A stretch of DNA of 64,000 bases from Aliiglaciecola sp. CAU 1673 (lineage in GTDB: Bacteria > Pseudomonadota > Gammaproteobacteria > Enterobacterales > Alteromonadaceae). The DNA is taken from NCBI RefSeq assembly GCF_029223185.1, contig NZ_JARHUG010000001.1:62001-126000 (forward strand). The letters run 5' to 3'. Shown here one piece after another: positions 8,404-17,574 of this stretch (position 1 is the stretch's first letter; each line of letters begins with the position of its first letter). The position numbers and the translations under genes were made by a program. Below the pieces are notes generated by a model that was not told where the DNA came from, ran no database searches, and saw only the letters and a list, made by a program, of their open reading frames with translations.

Positions 8404-11400
8404 ATGCGAGCAAGGTTCAACAAACACCTCACTGCCATTGCTGTGGCTGCTTCACTTGGCATTGCCCAACCGGTCATTGCCAATACGACGTCCAATATTG
8501 TCGGTACAGTACAGGCCCAAAGCCCTCAGGACTTGATGGTGACAGCCACAGACAAGGCTACCGGCCGAAGCCGTGAAATCAGCATTGATGCTGACGGGGA
8601 GTTTCGCTTTGCCCAACTCCCCCCAGGTCAGTATGTAGTGACCATCAGCCGTAACGGTGCGGTAGTTGCTTCTCAGGATATTCGCCTGAGTCTGGGCAGC
8701 AATGCCAATCCGGTATTCAATCTGATGTCGGCAGATACCGAAGTCATTGAAGTGACAGGCGCCAGGGTGTCCGCGGTGGATCTATCTACCACCGACTCGG
8801 GGCTGGTTATCGGTGAAGTGGAGCTTGACCGTATGCCGGTACCACGCAACCTGACCGGTGTTTCGCTGCTGGCGGCAGGCACCGTCTCCGGCGACTCCAA
8901 TTTTAGCTCGCCCAATGATGGTGGGTTAGCTTCTTTTGGTGGTTCATCGGTTGCCGAGAACTCTTGTTATATCAACGGAATGGAGGTGACAAACACCAGC
9001 CAGGGCTTAGGCTGCGGCTCGGTACCCTTCGAATTTTACAAGGAATTTCAGGTTAAAACCGGGGGCTATTCCGCACAATTCGGCCGTACTACCGGCGGTG
9101 TTATCAATGCCATCACCAAAAGCGGTTCCAATGAATGGGAATTTGCTGCCACGACACTCTATACACCCAAGGCATTAAGAGAAGACGGCCAGGTATCTTA
9201 TGGCGGAGGTGGTGCCAATGGGCCGGTGATTTTCCGCGATACCCGAAATGATGAGTACGGTGAATTTGAGTACACCTTGTCTGCATCAGGTCCCATTATT
9301 GAAGATAAGTTGTTCTTTTACGCTATCGTCAACCCAAGGGATGTTGAGAACAATTTTGCCTTTCAGTCCAGTGCGCGACAGCAGTATTCACCGGACAATC
9401 GCTTTATTAAACGGAATGCCAGTGGTGGTGATAACCTTTTTTGGGGAGCTAAGTTTGACTGGTTTGTCACCGATGATCACAAGCTCAGCCTGTTTGGTTA
9501 TTCAGATCGCAATGACACTACCTCTGAAACCTATCGCTATGACCCCATCACCGAGCAAGTGGGGGACTTACTGGGCACCACCTTGCGTAAGCGGGGCGGT
9601 GACGTCAAAAGCTTAAGCTATGTGGGCAATTTCACCGAGGATTTAACCATTTCTGCATTGGTGGGGGAGATTGAAACCGAGTACACCAATGAGCCGGATA
9701 ACCTTGATTGCCCCTCGGTTGCAGATACGCGAGATATACCGGAAGCGCAGCGGATCAGCAGCTGTGGCACAGGCGGACGCTCTGGCGACAATATCGATAC
9801 CAACACCCAGTATCGTTTTGATGTGGAATATTATGTAGGCGACCATTTGCTTCGTATAGGCTATGACAAGCAGGAGCGCGATACCTTCCACACCACCGAA
9901 GATATCACAGGCCATAACTGGACCTATTCCACCTTACTGCCTAACGCCAGTATCCAGGGTAATAGTGGAGCACTTTATACCAACAATACCGGCGCACCTT
10001 TGGACTATGTTTCCGATCGCATATTCCAGGGAGGTGGTTCCTTTACCACGGATCTCAATGCCTGGTATATCGAAGACGAATGGCAGGTAACCGATAACCT
10101 CAAGCTGAACATCGGTGTGCGCCAGGACGAGTTCATCAACAAGGGCTCCACCGGCAAGACCTTTGTGTCCTTTAAAACCGATGTGGCGCCTCGCCTCGGC
10201 TTTAGCTGGGATCCCACCGGTGCCGGTAACTCAAAGGTCTATGGTACCTGGGGGCGTTACTATCTGCCGGTACCGAATAACACCAACTATCGCGCTGCGG
10301 CCGGTATCAGTGACAGCACCACTTACTATACCTTCAGCGGTAGCGATTCGACGGGTGCGCCAACCGGTCTGACGCCCATCGCTGTGGGCAACAGTACTGT
10401 AGTCAATTCCGTGCCAAACCCGGTGGTGCAGGATATCTTTCTGTCTGAAGAGGCGGAGCCTTTTAGTAAAGATGAGCTGATCTTGGGTTATGAGCAGCAA
10501 CTGAATGATGACATGGCCGTATCGGTGCGGGGTATTCGTCGTGAAGTTGCCACCGGGCTAGATGATTACTGTGGTCCGCTGGCCCCTGTTAACTGCGTGC
10601 TTCTGACACCTGGCAAAGCCAATACCTGGTGGCAGGATGATGATAATGACAGTGTGCCCGATGAGGGTTCTCGCCGCACTTTTAGCGCCGAGGAGATTGG
10701 TCTGCCAGAGGCGAAGAACGAGTACACTGCTATCCAGACCGAATTTAAATACCGGGCCGATGCCCTGCGCTTGAATGTTGGATATACCTGGAGCCGCAGT
10801 GTCGGTAACTTCGAAGGCGCGGTGAAATCCGATATCGGCCAGCGGGATCCGGGAGTAACCCAGGATTTCGATTTCCCGGCCCTGATGGATGGCGCCGAAG
10901 GTTATCAGGCCAATGACAGACGCCATGTATTCAAGTTCTTCGGATCTTATGATGTGACCGAAGATCTGACCCTTGGCTTTAACTCCACCTTGTCCAGCGG
11001 TCGTCCGTTGTCGGCCTTTGGTCAGGGGTATCCGGATCATACGCCGACCATTTACGGCAGCTATGGCGATACCTTCTATCTCTACACCAATCAATGTCCT
11101 GATGCCAACGGCGATGGGCAATGCCAGCAGGACGAGAAGCTGTATACCCGCGTACCGCGCGGTACCCTGGGACGAACTCCATGGACCTTTAACCTGGATC
11201 TTTCGGCAAGCTACAGCTTTGAGCTAAGTGGTGTCGATATGCGCGCCAATCTGAATGTCTATAACATCCTCAATGCCGGCGGCGTGGTTTCACAGAATGA
11301 ACACTACGAAGGCCGTCGTTCAGAGGGCAGTTACAACCCTTACTATGGCGCGGCCTACTACTGGCAAACGCCCAGGTATGTGCAGATTGGAGTTGAGGCC

Positions 11401-11409
11401 AGATTCTAA
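8404..11409 (+). CDS. TonB-dependent receptor, Oar-like, with carboxypeptidase-regulatory domain
   Basis: 1001-residue outer-membrane protein. ATG 8404 is chosen over upstream starts because it opens a signal peptide (MRARFNKHLTAIAVAASLGIA...VIANT). Residues about 30-115 form a carboxypeptidase-regulatory-like beta sandwich (IVGTVQAQSPQDLMVTATDK...FRFAQLPPGQYVVTI). A plug follows (GGSSVAENSCYINGMEVTN, GYSAQFGRTTGGVINAITKSG), then a long barrel ending in VGVEARF-type terminal phenylalanine (YVQIGVEARF). This architecture is typical of Oar-like receptors, often linked to peptide or protein uptake; substrate unknown. One barrel loop is acidic and calcium-site-like (DDDNDSVPDEGS, DANGDGQCQQDE). 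The LytTR/LytS genes downstream are on the same strand but separated by a strong terminator. Confidence 0.9.
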   Translation: MRARFNKHLTAIAVAASLGIAQPVIANTTSNIVGTVQAQSPQDLMVTATDKATGRSREISIDADGEFRFAQLPPGQYVVTISRNGAVVASQDIRLSLGSNANPVFNLMSADTEVIEVTGARVSAVDLSTTDSGLVIGEVELDRMPVPRNLTGVSLLAAGTVSGDSNFSSPNDGGLASFGGSSVAENSCYINGMEVTNTSQGLGCGSVPFEFYKEFQVKTGGYSAQFGRTTGGVINAITKSGSNEWEFAATTLYTPKALREDGQVSYGGGGANGPVIFRDTRNDEYGEFEYTLSASGPIIEDKLFFYAIVNPRDVENNFAFQSSARQQYSPDNRFIKRNASGGDNLFWGAKFDWFVTDDHKLSLFGYSDRNDTTSETYRYDPITEQVGDLLGTTLRKRGGDVKSLSYVGNFTEDLTISALVGEIETEYTNEPDNLDCPSVADTRDIPEAQRISSCGTGGRSGDNIDTNTQYRFDVEYYVGDHLLRIGYDKQERDTFHTTEDITGHNWTYSTLLPNASIQGNSGALYTNNTGAPLDYVSDRIFQGGGSFTTDLNAWYIEDEWQVTDNLKLNIGVRQDEFINKGSTGKTFVSFKTDVAPRLGFSWDPTGAGNSKVYGTWGRYYLPVPNNTNYRAAAGISDSTTYYTFSGSDSTGAPTGLTPIAVGNSTVVNSVPNPVVQDIFLSEEAEPFSKDELILGYEQQLNDDMAVSVRGIRREVATGLDDYCGPLAPVNCVLLTPGKANTWWQDDDNDSVPDEGSRRTFSAEEIGLPEAKNEYTAIQTEFKYRADALRLNVGYTWSRSVGNFEGAVKSDIGQRDPGVTQDFDFPALMDGAEGYQANDRRHVFKFFGSYDVTEDLTLGFNSTLSSGRPLSAFGQGYPDHTPTIYGSYGDTFYLYTNQCPDANGDGQCQQDEKLYTRVPRGTLGRTPWTFNLDLSASYSFELSGVDMRANLNVYNILNAGGVVSQNEHYEGRRSEGSYNPYYGAAYYWQTPRYVQIGVEARF

Positions 11410-11433
11410 GATGCCTCAGCTGTTATAAAAGCA

Positions 11434-11459
11434 AAGGCCGGCATTGACCGGCCTTTTTT
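11434..11459 (+). terminator. Intrinsic terminator of the Oar-like receptor
   Basis: Eight-base-pair stem AAGGCCGG / CCGGCCTT with a six-base loop, then a T-run. It separates the receptor from the signalling genes. Confidence 0.9.
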
Positions 11460-11560
11460 CATCATTTTATCCCTCAATTCCGCATCTCGGCGTAGCGCTT
11501 TTCTGCATTGACCAAGGCAAAGGTAGAGTGTGGTCACAACCAAAGTCCGAGGAGATTAGC

Positions 11561-12325
11561 ATGGTTCGTTGCATGATAGTGGAAGATGAAGCCTTATCCA
11601 GAGAACGCGTTGCTTCGCTGGTAACAAGGCGCCCTGGTTGGGAGTTGGTTTCCCAGGCCCAGGCTTTTGAGGAGGCAAGGGAGCAGTTGCTGAAGTGGCA
11701 GCCGCAGGTCTGTTTTATGGATATCGAAATTATTGGCGGCAGCGGCCTGGAACTGGTCGCCCAACTGCGTCATGAGCTTAGCTGTTATTGGGTGTTCACC
11801 ACCGCCTACAGCCAGCATGCCATCAAGGCATTTGAATATGAAGCCCGGGATTATCTTTTAAAGCCTTATGATGATAGCCGTTTTGACTGCATGATGAACA
11901 AGCTTGAAGCCAGACTTATGTCCGGTAAGACGCTTTTGTCTGAGCAGCACAGCGATACATTGGCCCGACACAATAAGGCTGACTACGTAGACCGTTTAGC
12001 AATTCGCTCTGTAGGGAATATGTATTTTGTGCGGGTTGAAGATATTGTGTGGGTAAAAGGCGCAGGCAACTACCTGGAAATTCATTGCCGCGACAAAGTG
12101 CATTTGTACCGTGAAACCATGTCCAACCTACAGGCATGTTTGGACCCCAACCGGTTTGTGCGGATTCACCGCTGCGCCATGATAAACCTGGACTGTCTGT
12201 GCGCCATTAACAGCGAGCTGGGGCGTTACAGCAATCTTGAAATGAATAATGGTGAAGAAGTCAGGATAGGGCAAAGTTATCGTAAAGCGTTGTTCAGGCA
12301 ACTTGGAATAGAAAATGAGCAGTGA
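11561..12325 (+). CDS. LytTR-family response regulator (first of two)
   Basis: 254 residues from ATG 11561 after GAGGAG. An N-terminal receiver (MIVEDEALSRERV, phosphoacceptor D54 in CFMDIE, lysine in YLLKPYD) is joined to a C-terminal LytTR DNA-binding domain from about residue 140 (LAIRSVGNMYFVRVEDIVWVKGAGNYLEIH ... RIHRCAMINLDCL). LytTR regulators bind direct repeats upstream of targets and are normally phosphorylated by a LytS/YehU-type kinase. The gene overlaps the kinase gene by 11 bases, so the partnership is clear. Targets are unknown; the receptor upstream is one candidate. Confidence 0.93.
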   Translation: MVRCMIVEDEALSRERVASLVTRRPGWELVSQAQAFEEAREQLLKWQPQVCFMDIEIIGGSGLELVAQLRHELSCYWVFTTAYSQHAIKAFEYEARDYLLKPYDDSRFDCMMNKLEARLMSGKTLLSEQHSDTLARHNKADYVDRLAIRSVGNMYFVRVEDIVWVKGAGNYLEIHCRDKVHLYRETMSNLQACLDPNRFVRIHRCAMINLDCLCAINSELGRYSNLEMNNGEEVRIGQSYRKALFRQLGIENEQ

Positions 12326-13445
12326 ATTATCATTCGAAGAGATTTTTCCATCGGAACAGGGGGAAGGGGAGAAGATATCCGGCGCAGCCAAGCCCAACTA
12401 CTGGCTGTTGCAAGGCCTGGGCTGGCTCTTTTACTACCTGGTAATGGCCGTGGACAATATTATTTTCTATGGTGAGTACAATGTTCTGGGGCTGAAGATC
12501 TTGTATGTAACCTTGCCGATTGCGCTGGTGGGTTTTCTTGTCACTCTGCCGATGCGTCATCTTTTTCGCCGTTGCTGGGGATTACCGACCTTATCGCTGG
12601 GGCTGGTGATACTGTTCACCAGCCTGATTGCTTCCTTTCTGTGGGCCATACCCAAAAATATCATCCTGTCCTATCAGTTTGAGGACGAATTCCAGCGTTT
12701 GCTAAATGGTGATCTGGATCCGCTCACCCTCTTTATGAACTTCAGCTTCTCCTTTTTTATCCTGATGGTATGGAGCAGCCTGTATTTCGGCATTAACTAC
12801 CATTTTCGTCTGATAGAAGCCCAGGCGCTGCGCTACCGGGCCGCGAAACTCAGTCATGTGGCGCAGATCCGTATGCTGCGTTACCAGATTAACCCGCATT
12901 TTCTGTTTAATACCCTCAACGCGGTCTCCACTTTAGTAATGCGCGGGGACAAACAACGATGTAACCGCATGCTCAGTCAGCTCGCCACCTTTCTGCGGTT
13001 TTCACTGGATAGCGACCCGGAGAAAAAAATCCCGTTACTTGATGAAATCCAGGCATTGATGCTGTATCTCGACATCGAAAAAACCCGCTTCGGCGAGCGT
13101 TTGCATGTGGAACTGCATGTGGCTCCGCAAACCGAGCAGTGTCGGGTTCCCAGCCTGCTGATACAGCCATTGGTGGAAAACTGTATCAAGCATGCCATCG
13201 CCAAAATGGCCACCGGCGGGAAAATTGTAATTCGCACCTGGCTGGAGCATAACTTGTTACATTTGCAAGTTGCGGACAACGGCCCATTGACGGATCTTAA
13301 TCTCATTAATAACAACGGTGTCGGCTTACAGAATATCATCCAGAGGCTTGAAGTTCTGTATGGCGCCAATCAGCGGTTTGTGGTTGAACAGGTGCGTCCT
13401 CAGGGGTTAAGCGTCACCATAGTCATCCCCAACGAAGGAGAATGA
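12315..13445 (+). CDS. LytS/YehU-type sensor histidine kinase
   Basis: 376-residue inner-membrane kinase of the His_kinase (PF06580) class. Four hydrophobic segments occupy residues 30-165 (for example LLQGLGWLFYYLVMAVDNIIF and FSFFILMVWSSLYFGI), with no large periplasmic sensor domain. The phosphorylation box is LRYQINPHFLFNTLN with H195, followed by LATFLRFSLD. The ATP-binding part shows LIQPLVENCIKHA, DNGP and GVGLQNIIQRL. It overlaps the response regulator before it by 11 bases and the one after it by 4, so all three are one translational unit. Confidence 0.92.
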   Translation: MSSELSFEEIFPSEQGEGEKISGAAKPNYWLLQGLGWLFYYLVMAVDNIIFYGEYNVLGLKILYVTLPIALVGFLVTLPMRHLFRRCWGLPTLSLGLVILFTSLIASFLWAIPKNIILSYQFEDEFQRLLNGDLDPLTLFMNFSFSFFILMVWSSLYFGINYHFRLIEAQALRYRAAKLSHVAQIRMLRYQINPHFLFNTLNAVSTLVMRGDKQRCNRMLSQLATFLRFSLDSDPEKKIPLLDEIQALMLYLDIEKTRFGERLHVELHVAPQTEQCRVPSLLIQPLVENCIKHAIAKMATGGKIVIRTWLEHNLLHLQVADNGPLTDLNLINNNGVGLQNIIQRLEVLYGANQRFVVEQVRPQGLSVTIVIPNEGE

Positions 13446-14263
13446 TGGACAAAGTCAGGGTTTTGATTGTTGACGATGAAGAACTGGCCAGGGAAGGACT
13501 GCAATTGCATCTACAGGATATAGAGGGGGTGGAAGTACTGGCTTGTTGCGCCAATGGTCGTGAAGCCCTTGAGGCCGTTGAGCGCTTAATGCCGGAACTG
13601 CTGCTGGTGGACATCGAAATGCCGCTGATGAATGGCATTGAGCTTGTGGCAGAGATCAATCGCCGTGGCTGGCAGCTGGAAGCCATCTATGTCACTGCTT
13701 TTGACAAGTTTGCCGCCACTGCCTACGGCCAAGGTGTAAAAGACTATCTGCTCAAACCAATAGATGCTGAAAGCGTGAAACAATCTGTTGATGGTTTCAG
13801 ACGCCGTCGTCGGGAGCGCGAGGCGGAAATGCAATTGCAAAAGCTGGAAGGATTGATCCGCCAGCGCACCGGCAAGACTTTGGGTGCGGTGCAATCGCAA
13901 CTGGAAAATGCACCGCTGCGCGATTTGCCCACTCTCAACCCTTATCTGTCACTGAAGAATGGGACGCAATGGTTCCGGATCAAAATTGCAGATATCTGTT
14001 GGGTAGAGGCCGCCGGTGACTTTGTGTGCGTGCATTCGGATAAGGACTCACAAATTGCCCGTCAGACCCTGACCAATATTGCAAGCTTTCTTGACCCGGA
14101 TTGCTTCTGTAGGGTCAGCCGGTCGGCTATTATAAATCTCAATAAATTGGAACAACTAACACCCAATGCAAATGGTGAATATCACGCCCAATTGACCTCG
14201 GGTGCTCTGGTTAAGGTCAGCCGCATTTATAAATCCAATCTTCCTGAGCTGCGCCGCCACTAG
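13442..14263 (+). CDS. LytTR-family response regulator (second of two)
   Basis: 273 residues, starting in the ATGA overlap with the kinase stop. Receiver with VLIVDDEELAREGL, phosphoacceptor D57 in LLLVDIEMP and the lysine in DYLLKPID. A basic coiled linker (FRRRRREREAEMQLQKLEGLIRQ) leads to a C-terminal LytTR domain (YLSLKNGTQWFRIKIADICWVEAAGDFVCVH ... CRVSRSAIINLNKLEQL). Two distinct LytTR regulators sharing one kinase is unusual; this one has a longer linker than the first. Target genes are not evident. Confidence 0.93.
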   Translation: MMDKVRVLIVDDEELAREGLQLHLQDIEGVEVLACCANGREALEAVERLMPELLLVDIEMPLMNGIELVAEINRRGWQLEAIYVTAFDKFAATAYGQGVKDYLLKPIDAESVKQSVDGFRRRRREREAEMQLQKLEGLIRQRTGKTLGAVQSQLENAPLRDLPTLNPYLSLKNGTQWFRIKIADICWVEAAGDFVCVHSDKDSQIARQTLTNIASFLDPDCFCRVSRSAIINLNKLEQLTPNANGEYHAQLTSGALVKVSRIYKSNLPELRRH

Positions 14264-14330
14264 TTTCTTTCTTTAGTAGCTCCCTGGAATGTCCGTGGTT
14301 AAGTAATCCGTCTTAGCTGCAGATTAACCA

Positions 14331-14951
14331 TCAGACAGTGGGCTCCAGAAAGGTGACTTCGCCGGTTTCCAATGAATAATTGGCGCCGACAATCAGCAAA
14401 TCTTCGTTATCGACCATTTGCTCGAGAATGTCAGAGCCGCTTCTGAGCATGTTGGCTGACATCCTCACATTCGCCAGCACCGCCTGATTCACTAATTCAT
14501 CCGGTTTATTGACCAGATCTGTCGAAAGCAGACCTTCTACTGCAGGGCTAATGCGCTTAACAATAGTGCGTAGGTTTTTGGATTGGCTGTCTTTGGGGCG
14601 GCGCAATTGGTCCAGGGTGGCTTTAATGGCACCGCAATGGCTGTGGCCCATCACCACGACCAAACGGGTACCGAATTGCTCGGCGGCAAACTCGACGCTG
14701 CCAATCTGGGTAGGGGCAACAATATTGCCGGCAACCCTGATCACAAACAGATCGCCCAGTCCCTGATCGAAGATCATTTCTACCGGCACCCTGGAGTCCG
14801 AGCAGCCGATAATCACTGCAAAGGGCGTTTGGCTACCGACCATCTCAGCCCGGCGGTTTTGGCTTACCAACGTATCGAGGCTGCGCACGCCAGCGACAAA
14901 ACGCTGGTTACCTTCTTTAAGTCTTTGTAATGCATCTTGTGCGCTGATCAA
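14331..14951 (-). CDS. Beta-class carbonic anhydrase
   Basis: Interconverts carbon dioxide and bicarbonate; cytoplasmic, 206 residues. The zinc ligands and dyad of the beta class are present: C50, D52 and R54 in CSDSR, and H103 and C106 in GHSHCGAI. Other family features are IRVAGNIVAPTQIGSVEFA and the C-terminal GANYSLETGEV. The start is TTG at 14951 behind GGGAGAGGG. It lies convergent to the LytTR regulator and directly downstream of the TetR gene (50-base gap, same strand), so it might be read through from that promoter. Confidence 0.93.
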   Translation of the reverse strand: MISAQDALQRLKEGNQRFVAGVRSLDTLVSQNRRAEMVGSQTPFAVIIGCSDSRVPVEMIFDQGLGDLFVIRVAGNIVAPTQIGSVEFAAEQFGTRLVVVMGHSHCGAIKATLDQLRRPKDSQSKNLRTIVKRISPAVEGLLSTDLVNKPDELVNQAVLANVRMSANMLRSGSDILEQMVDNEDLLIVGANYSLETGEVTFLEPTV

Positions 14952-15001
14952 AACCCTCTCCCGCTGATGAACTCGCGGGACATTCTAGAGAGAAGTGCTG
15001 A

Positions 15002-15583
15002 TCAGGTACATACATTTGCATAGAGTCGCTCAGCAAGTCGGATGAGCACCTCAGGTTGTGGTTGAGTGTGGGCAAAGGTGCGCAATCCGTAAATACCCAT
15101 CACTAAATACTCAGATAGGAAGACCGGATCGCTGTCTTTAGGCAATTCGCCATCGGCAATGGCGGCCTGAAATTGGTGCTGCAAGCTATTTTGCCAGGCT
15201 TTGAGGTGATCGCTGAGAATGTGCTGCACTTCCGGATCTTGTTCGGCAAGCTCGGTGATAGCCTTGGTTAGCAGGCAACTTTGGCTGGTATTGCAAGACA
15301 AACACTCTTGCACCACACCATCTAAATAGTCTTTGAGCTTGGCCAGCACTGGCTTTTTACTTGAAAACACGGTGGCCATTTGCGACGTACGATCGGCGCG
15401 ATATTGCTCCACTGCTGCCAACAACAAACCTTTTTTATTGCCAAATGCGCAGTAGATGGAACCGGGATGCAGTCCTGTTGCCGCCGTCAAATCCTGCATG
15501 CTGGTCTTGTTGTAACCTTTGTGCATAAAAGCGTGCATGGCGCTTCGAAGCACTTGCTGGCGATCGAATTCGGCATTTCTCAT
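15002..15583 (-). CDS. TetR/AcrR family repressor, NemR-like context
   Basis: 193 residues. The N-terminal helix-turn-helix reads VLRSAMHAFMHKGYNKTSMQDLTAATGLHPGSIYCAFGNKKGLL, the standard TetR fold. The ligand domain contains a cysteine cluster (QECLSCNTSQSCLL, three Cys within 11 residues), which could sense electrophiles or oxidants as cysteine does in NemR-type regulators; this is inference. It is divergent from an Old Yellow Enzyme gene, the same partner as in the nemRA system. Three repeated 16-base sites fill the shared promoter region. Confidence 0.88.
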   Translation of the reverse strand: MRNAEFDRQQVLRSAMHAFMHKGYNKTSMQDLTAATGLHPGSIYCAFGNKKGLLLAAVEQYRADRTSQMATVFSSKKPVLAKLKDYLDGVVQECLSCNTSQSCLLTKAITELAEQDPEVQHILSDHLKAWQNSLQHQFQAAIADGELPKDSDPVFLSEYLVMGIYGLRTFAHTQPQPEVLIRLAERLYANVCT

Positions 15584-15629
15584 GAGGACATTCCTGATCC
15601 GGCTATGGCTTGGAACAGTATAAAAGAAC

Positions 15630-15696
15630 TTGAATAAACGTTCAAAAAATATATTGAATGAATGCTCAAGAAATCGTATCTTGAATAAACACTCAA
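15630..15696. promoter_or_regulatory. Three operator-like repeats between TetR and ene-reductase genes
   Basis: Three near-identical 16-mers with a TTGA...TCAA dyad: TTGAATAAACGTTCAA (15630-15645), TTGAATGAATGCTCAA (15654-15669) and TTGAATAAACACTCAA (15681-15696). Centre-to-centre spacing is 24 and 27 bases. The last ends 17 bases before the ene-reductase ATG. They are the expected place for TetR operators controlling both divergent genes. Repeats are seen directly; binding is inferred. Confidence 0.75.
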
Positions 15697-15713
15697 TAAT
15701 CAGTGAGACTCTT

Positions 15714-16757
15714 ATGACAGATATTCTCTTTAGTGCTTATCGGCTAAATGACCAACTGACTCTTAACAATCGCATTCTGATGGCTCCTCTGACCCGCTGT
15801 ATGGCTGATGATGAGTTGGTGCCTACACAAGCCATGGCCGATTACTATGCCAAGCGTGCCGATGCCGGATTGATTGTCAGCGAAGCCACCATTATTCGCC
15901 CGGACGGTCAGGGCTATCCCAACACCCCGGGATTGTTTACAGAGGCACAAATTGAAGGTTGGAAAACAGTAACCTCAGCCGTGCATGCCAAAGGTGGCAA
16001 GATTTTCGCCCAGTTGTGGCATACCGGCCGTGTCGCTCATCCCCATTTTTTCAATGGCTCAGAAGTGTTGTCGGCCTCAGCGACCAGGGTGGAAGGCAGC
16101 GTACCGCGCATGCGTCACCTTGAATATATTCAGGCCAGCGCAGCCACCGAGCTGCAAATCGCTGATTTGGTCAGGGACTACGTGCAGGCCGCAGCCAATG
16201 CATTGGAAGCGGGTTTTGACGGCGTAGAGATCCACGGTGCCAATGGCTATTTGATTGACCAGTTTCTGCACCATGACAGTAACAAACGCACCGACGCTTA
16301 CGGCGGTACGCCGGAGAATATGTCGCGTTTTGCGCTGGAAGTGGTGGATGCCATCGCCTCGCGCATTGGTAAAGAGCGCACTGCTCTGAGAGTCTCCCCC
16401 GGAGCCTACTTCAATATGGCGCCGGACAGTCGTGACAAGGCTGTATTTGACTACTTGCTGTCTGAACTGGAAAACCGCGATCTGGCCTACCTGCATATTG
16501 GTATTTTCGATGACAGCATGGAGTTTGACTATTTGGGCGGACGTGTATCGGCTTACGTGCGCAAACACTACAATAAAACACTGGTAGGCGTGGGTGGTTA
16601 CACCGCCGTTTCGGCAGCGCAAGCGATTGAAGCTGATGCCTTCGATCTTATCGCTATCGGTCGTCCCTTTATCGCCAACCCGGATTTCGTTACCAGGGTG
16701 AAGCAAGATTTGGAGTTGGTGCCGTACAGTGACACCATGCTAGCGACCTTGGATTAA
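15714..16757 (+). CDS. Old Yellow Enzyme family ene-reductase (NemA-like)
   Basis: FMN- and NAD(P)H-dependent reductase of activated alkenes and related electrophiles, 347 residues. ATG 15714 is chosen; the upstream in-frame start at 15630 lies inside the operator repeats. Family motifs: RILMAPLTRCMADDELVPT near the N-terminus, AQLWHTGRVAHP, the substrate-binding pair in EIHGANGYLIDQFLHHDSN (His and Asn), RTDAYGG and the FMN phosphate site DLIAIGRPFIANPD. The divergent TetR gene with its repeats suggests induction by electrophiles. A strong terminator follows. Confidence 0.92.
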   Translation: MTDILFSAYRLNDQLTLNNRILMAPLTRCMADDELVPTQAMADYYAKRADAGLIVSEATIIRPDGQGYPNTPGLFTEAQIEGWKTVTSAVHAKGGKIFAQLWHTGRVAHPHFFNGSEVLSASATRVEGSVPRMRHLEYIQASAATELQIADLVRDYVQAAANALEAGFDGVEIHGANGYLIDQFLHHDSNKRTDAYGGTPENMSRFALEVVDAIASRIGKERTALRVSPGAYFNMAPDSRDKAVFDYLLSELENRDLAYLHIGIFDDSMEFDYLGGRVSAYVRKHYNKTLVGVGGYTAVSAAQAIEADAFDLIAIGRPFIANPDFVTRVKQDLELVPYSDTMLATLD

Positions 16758-16783
16758 TCCAGTCAGTTTGATACTGATATAAA

Positions 16784-16808
16784 ATGCCGCCTTACTGGCG
16801 GCATTTTT
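16784..16808 (+). terminator. Intrinsic terminator of the ene-reductase gene
   Basis: Eight-base-pair stem ATGCCGCC / GGCGGCAT with loop TTACT, followed by a T-run. Confidence 0.9.
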
Positions 16809-16893
16809 GTATAGAGGCGAGCGTTATTCAGCTAAGATTAAGGCCCCTGAGGTAGCGTGATTACTATCAAGTTAAAAAGGATTCGAGGTTCAC

Positions 16894-17529
16894 ATGAAAA
16901 AGACCATTCTGGCAGTTTCTCTTTCAGCATTAGTGCTGGGCGGCTGCGCATCTACGGCCAGCAATACACAAAAAGGGGCTGCCATCGGCGCCGTTGCCGG
17001 TGCCTTGCTGGGTAAAGGCACTGGCGATCATGCCAAGAGCCGCTATGTATGGGGCGCCGCCGTGGGCGCTATTGCCGGTAGTGCCATTGGCGCTTATATG
17101 GACAAACAGGAAAAGGAATTGCGTGATGAGATGGCCAACAGCGGCGTGCAAGTGCACCGTGACGGCGATGAGTTAAGGCTGCAGATGCCAGGAAAGGTCA
17201 CCTTTGCTACCGGTAGTGCCAATATCTCTTCTTCTTTCTATGCGGTATTAGATGACGTAGCTAATGTGCTCAACAAGTATCCCAAGACCACGGTCGTGGT
17301 GGAAGGCCATACCGATGACGTCGGCAGTGCTGAGAGCAACCAGTCTCTGTCAGAAGCCAGAGCCAATGCCGTACGCGGCTATTTGGTCAGTCGCCAGGTG
17401 GATGCGCGTCGCATCACTACCATTGGTATGGGTGAATACCAGCCGGTGGTACCTAACGACAGTGATGCAAACCGCCAGACCAACCGCCGCGTTGAAGTGA
17501 AGATTATTCCCAACAAAGAACAGGGCTAA
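16894..17529 (+). CDS. OmpA-family lipoprotein (YiaD-like)
   Basis: 211-residue outer-membrane lipoprotein. The lipobox LGGC gives lipidated Cys18. A glycine-zipper segment follows (GAAIGAVAGALLGKGTGDH ... GAAVGAIAGSAIGAYMDKQ, residues 28-70), and then a C-terminal OmpA domain with the peptidoglycan-binding signature VVVEGHTDDVGSAESNQSLSEARANAV and the arginine in NRRVEVKI. The domain probably tethers the outer membrane to peptidoglycan. Single gene with ribosome site AAGGATTCGAGG upstream. Confidence 0.92.
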   Translation: MKKTILAVSLSALVLGGCASTASNTQKGAAIGAVAGALLGKGTGDHAKSRYVWGAAVGAIAGSAIGAYMDKQEKELRDEMANSGVQVHRDGDELRLQMPGKVTFATGSANISSSFYAVLDDVANVLNKYPKTTVVVEGHTDDVGSAESNQSLSEARANAVRGYLVSRQVDARRITTIGMGEYQPVVPNDSDANRQTNRRVEVKIIPNKEQG

Positions 17530-17547
17530 TCTTCTGTAAATGTATAA

Positions 17548-17573
17548 AAGCCGCCAATCATTGGCGGCTTTTT
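17548..17573. terminator. Bidirectional terminator
   Basis: Ten-base-pair stem AAGCCGCCAA / TTGGCGGCTT with a three-base loop, T-run to the right and A-run to the left. It lies between the convergent stops of the OmpA lipoprotein and the exported protein at 17575-18339 and can serve both. Confidence 0.9.
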
Positions 17574-17574
17574 G

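Noticed and set aside
10558-11121. 187-codon minus-strand open frame within the Oar-like receptor
   Set aside because: Shadow of the receptor gene; composition follows the opposite strand's codons.
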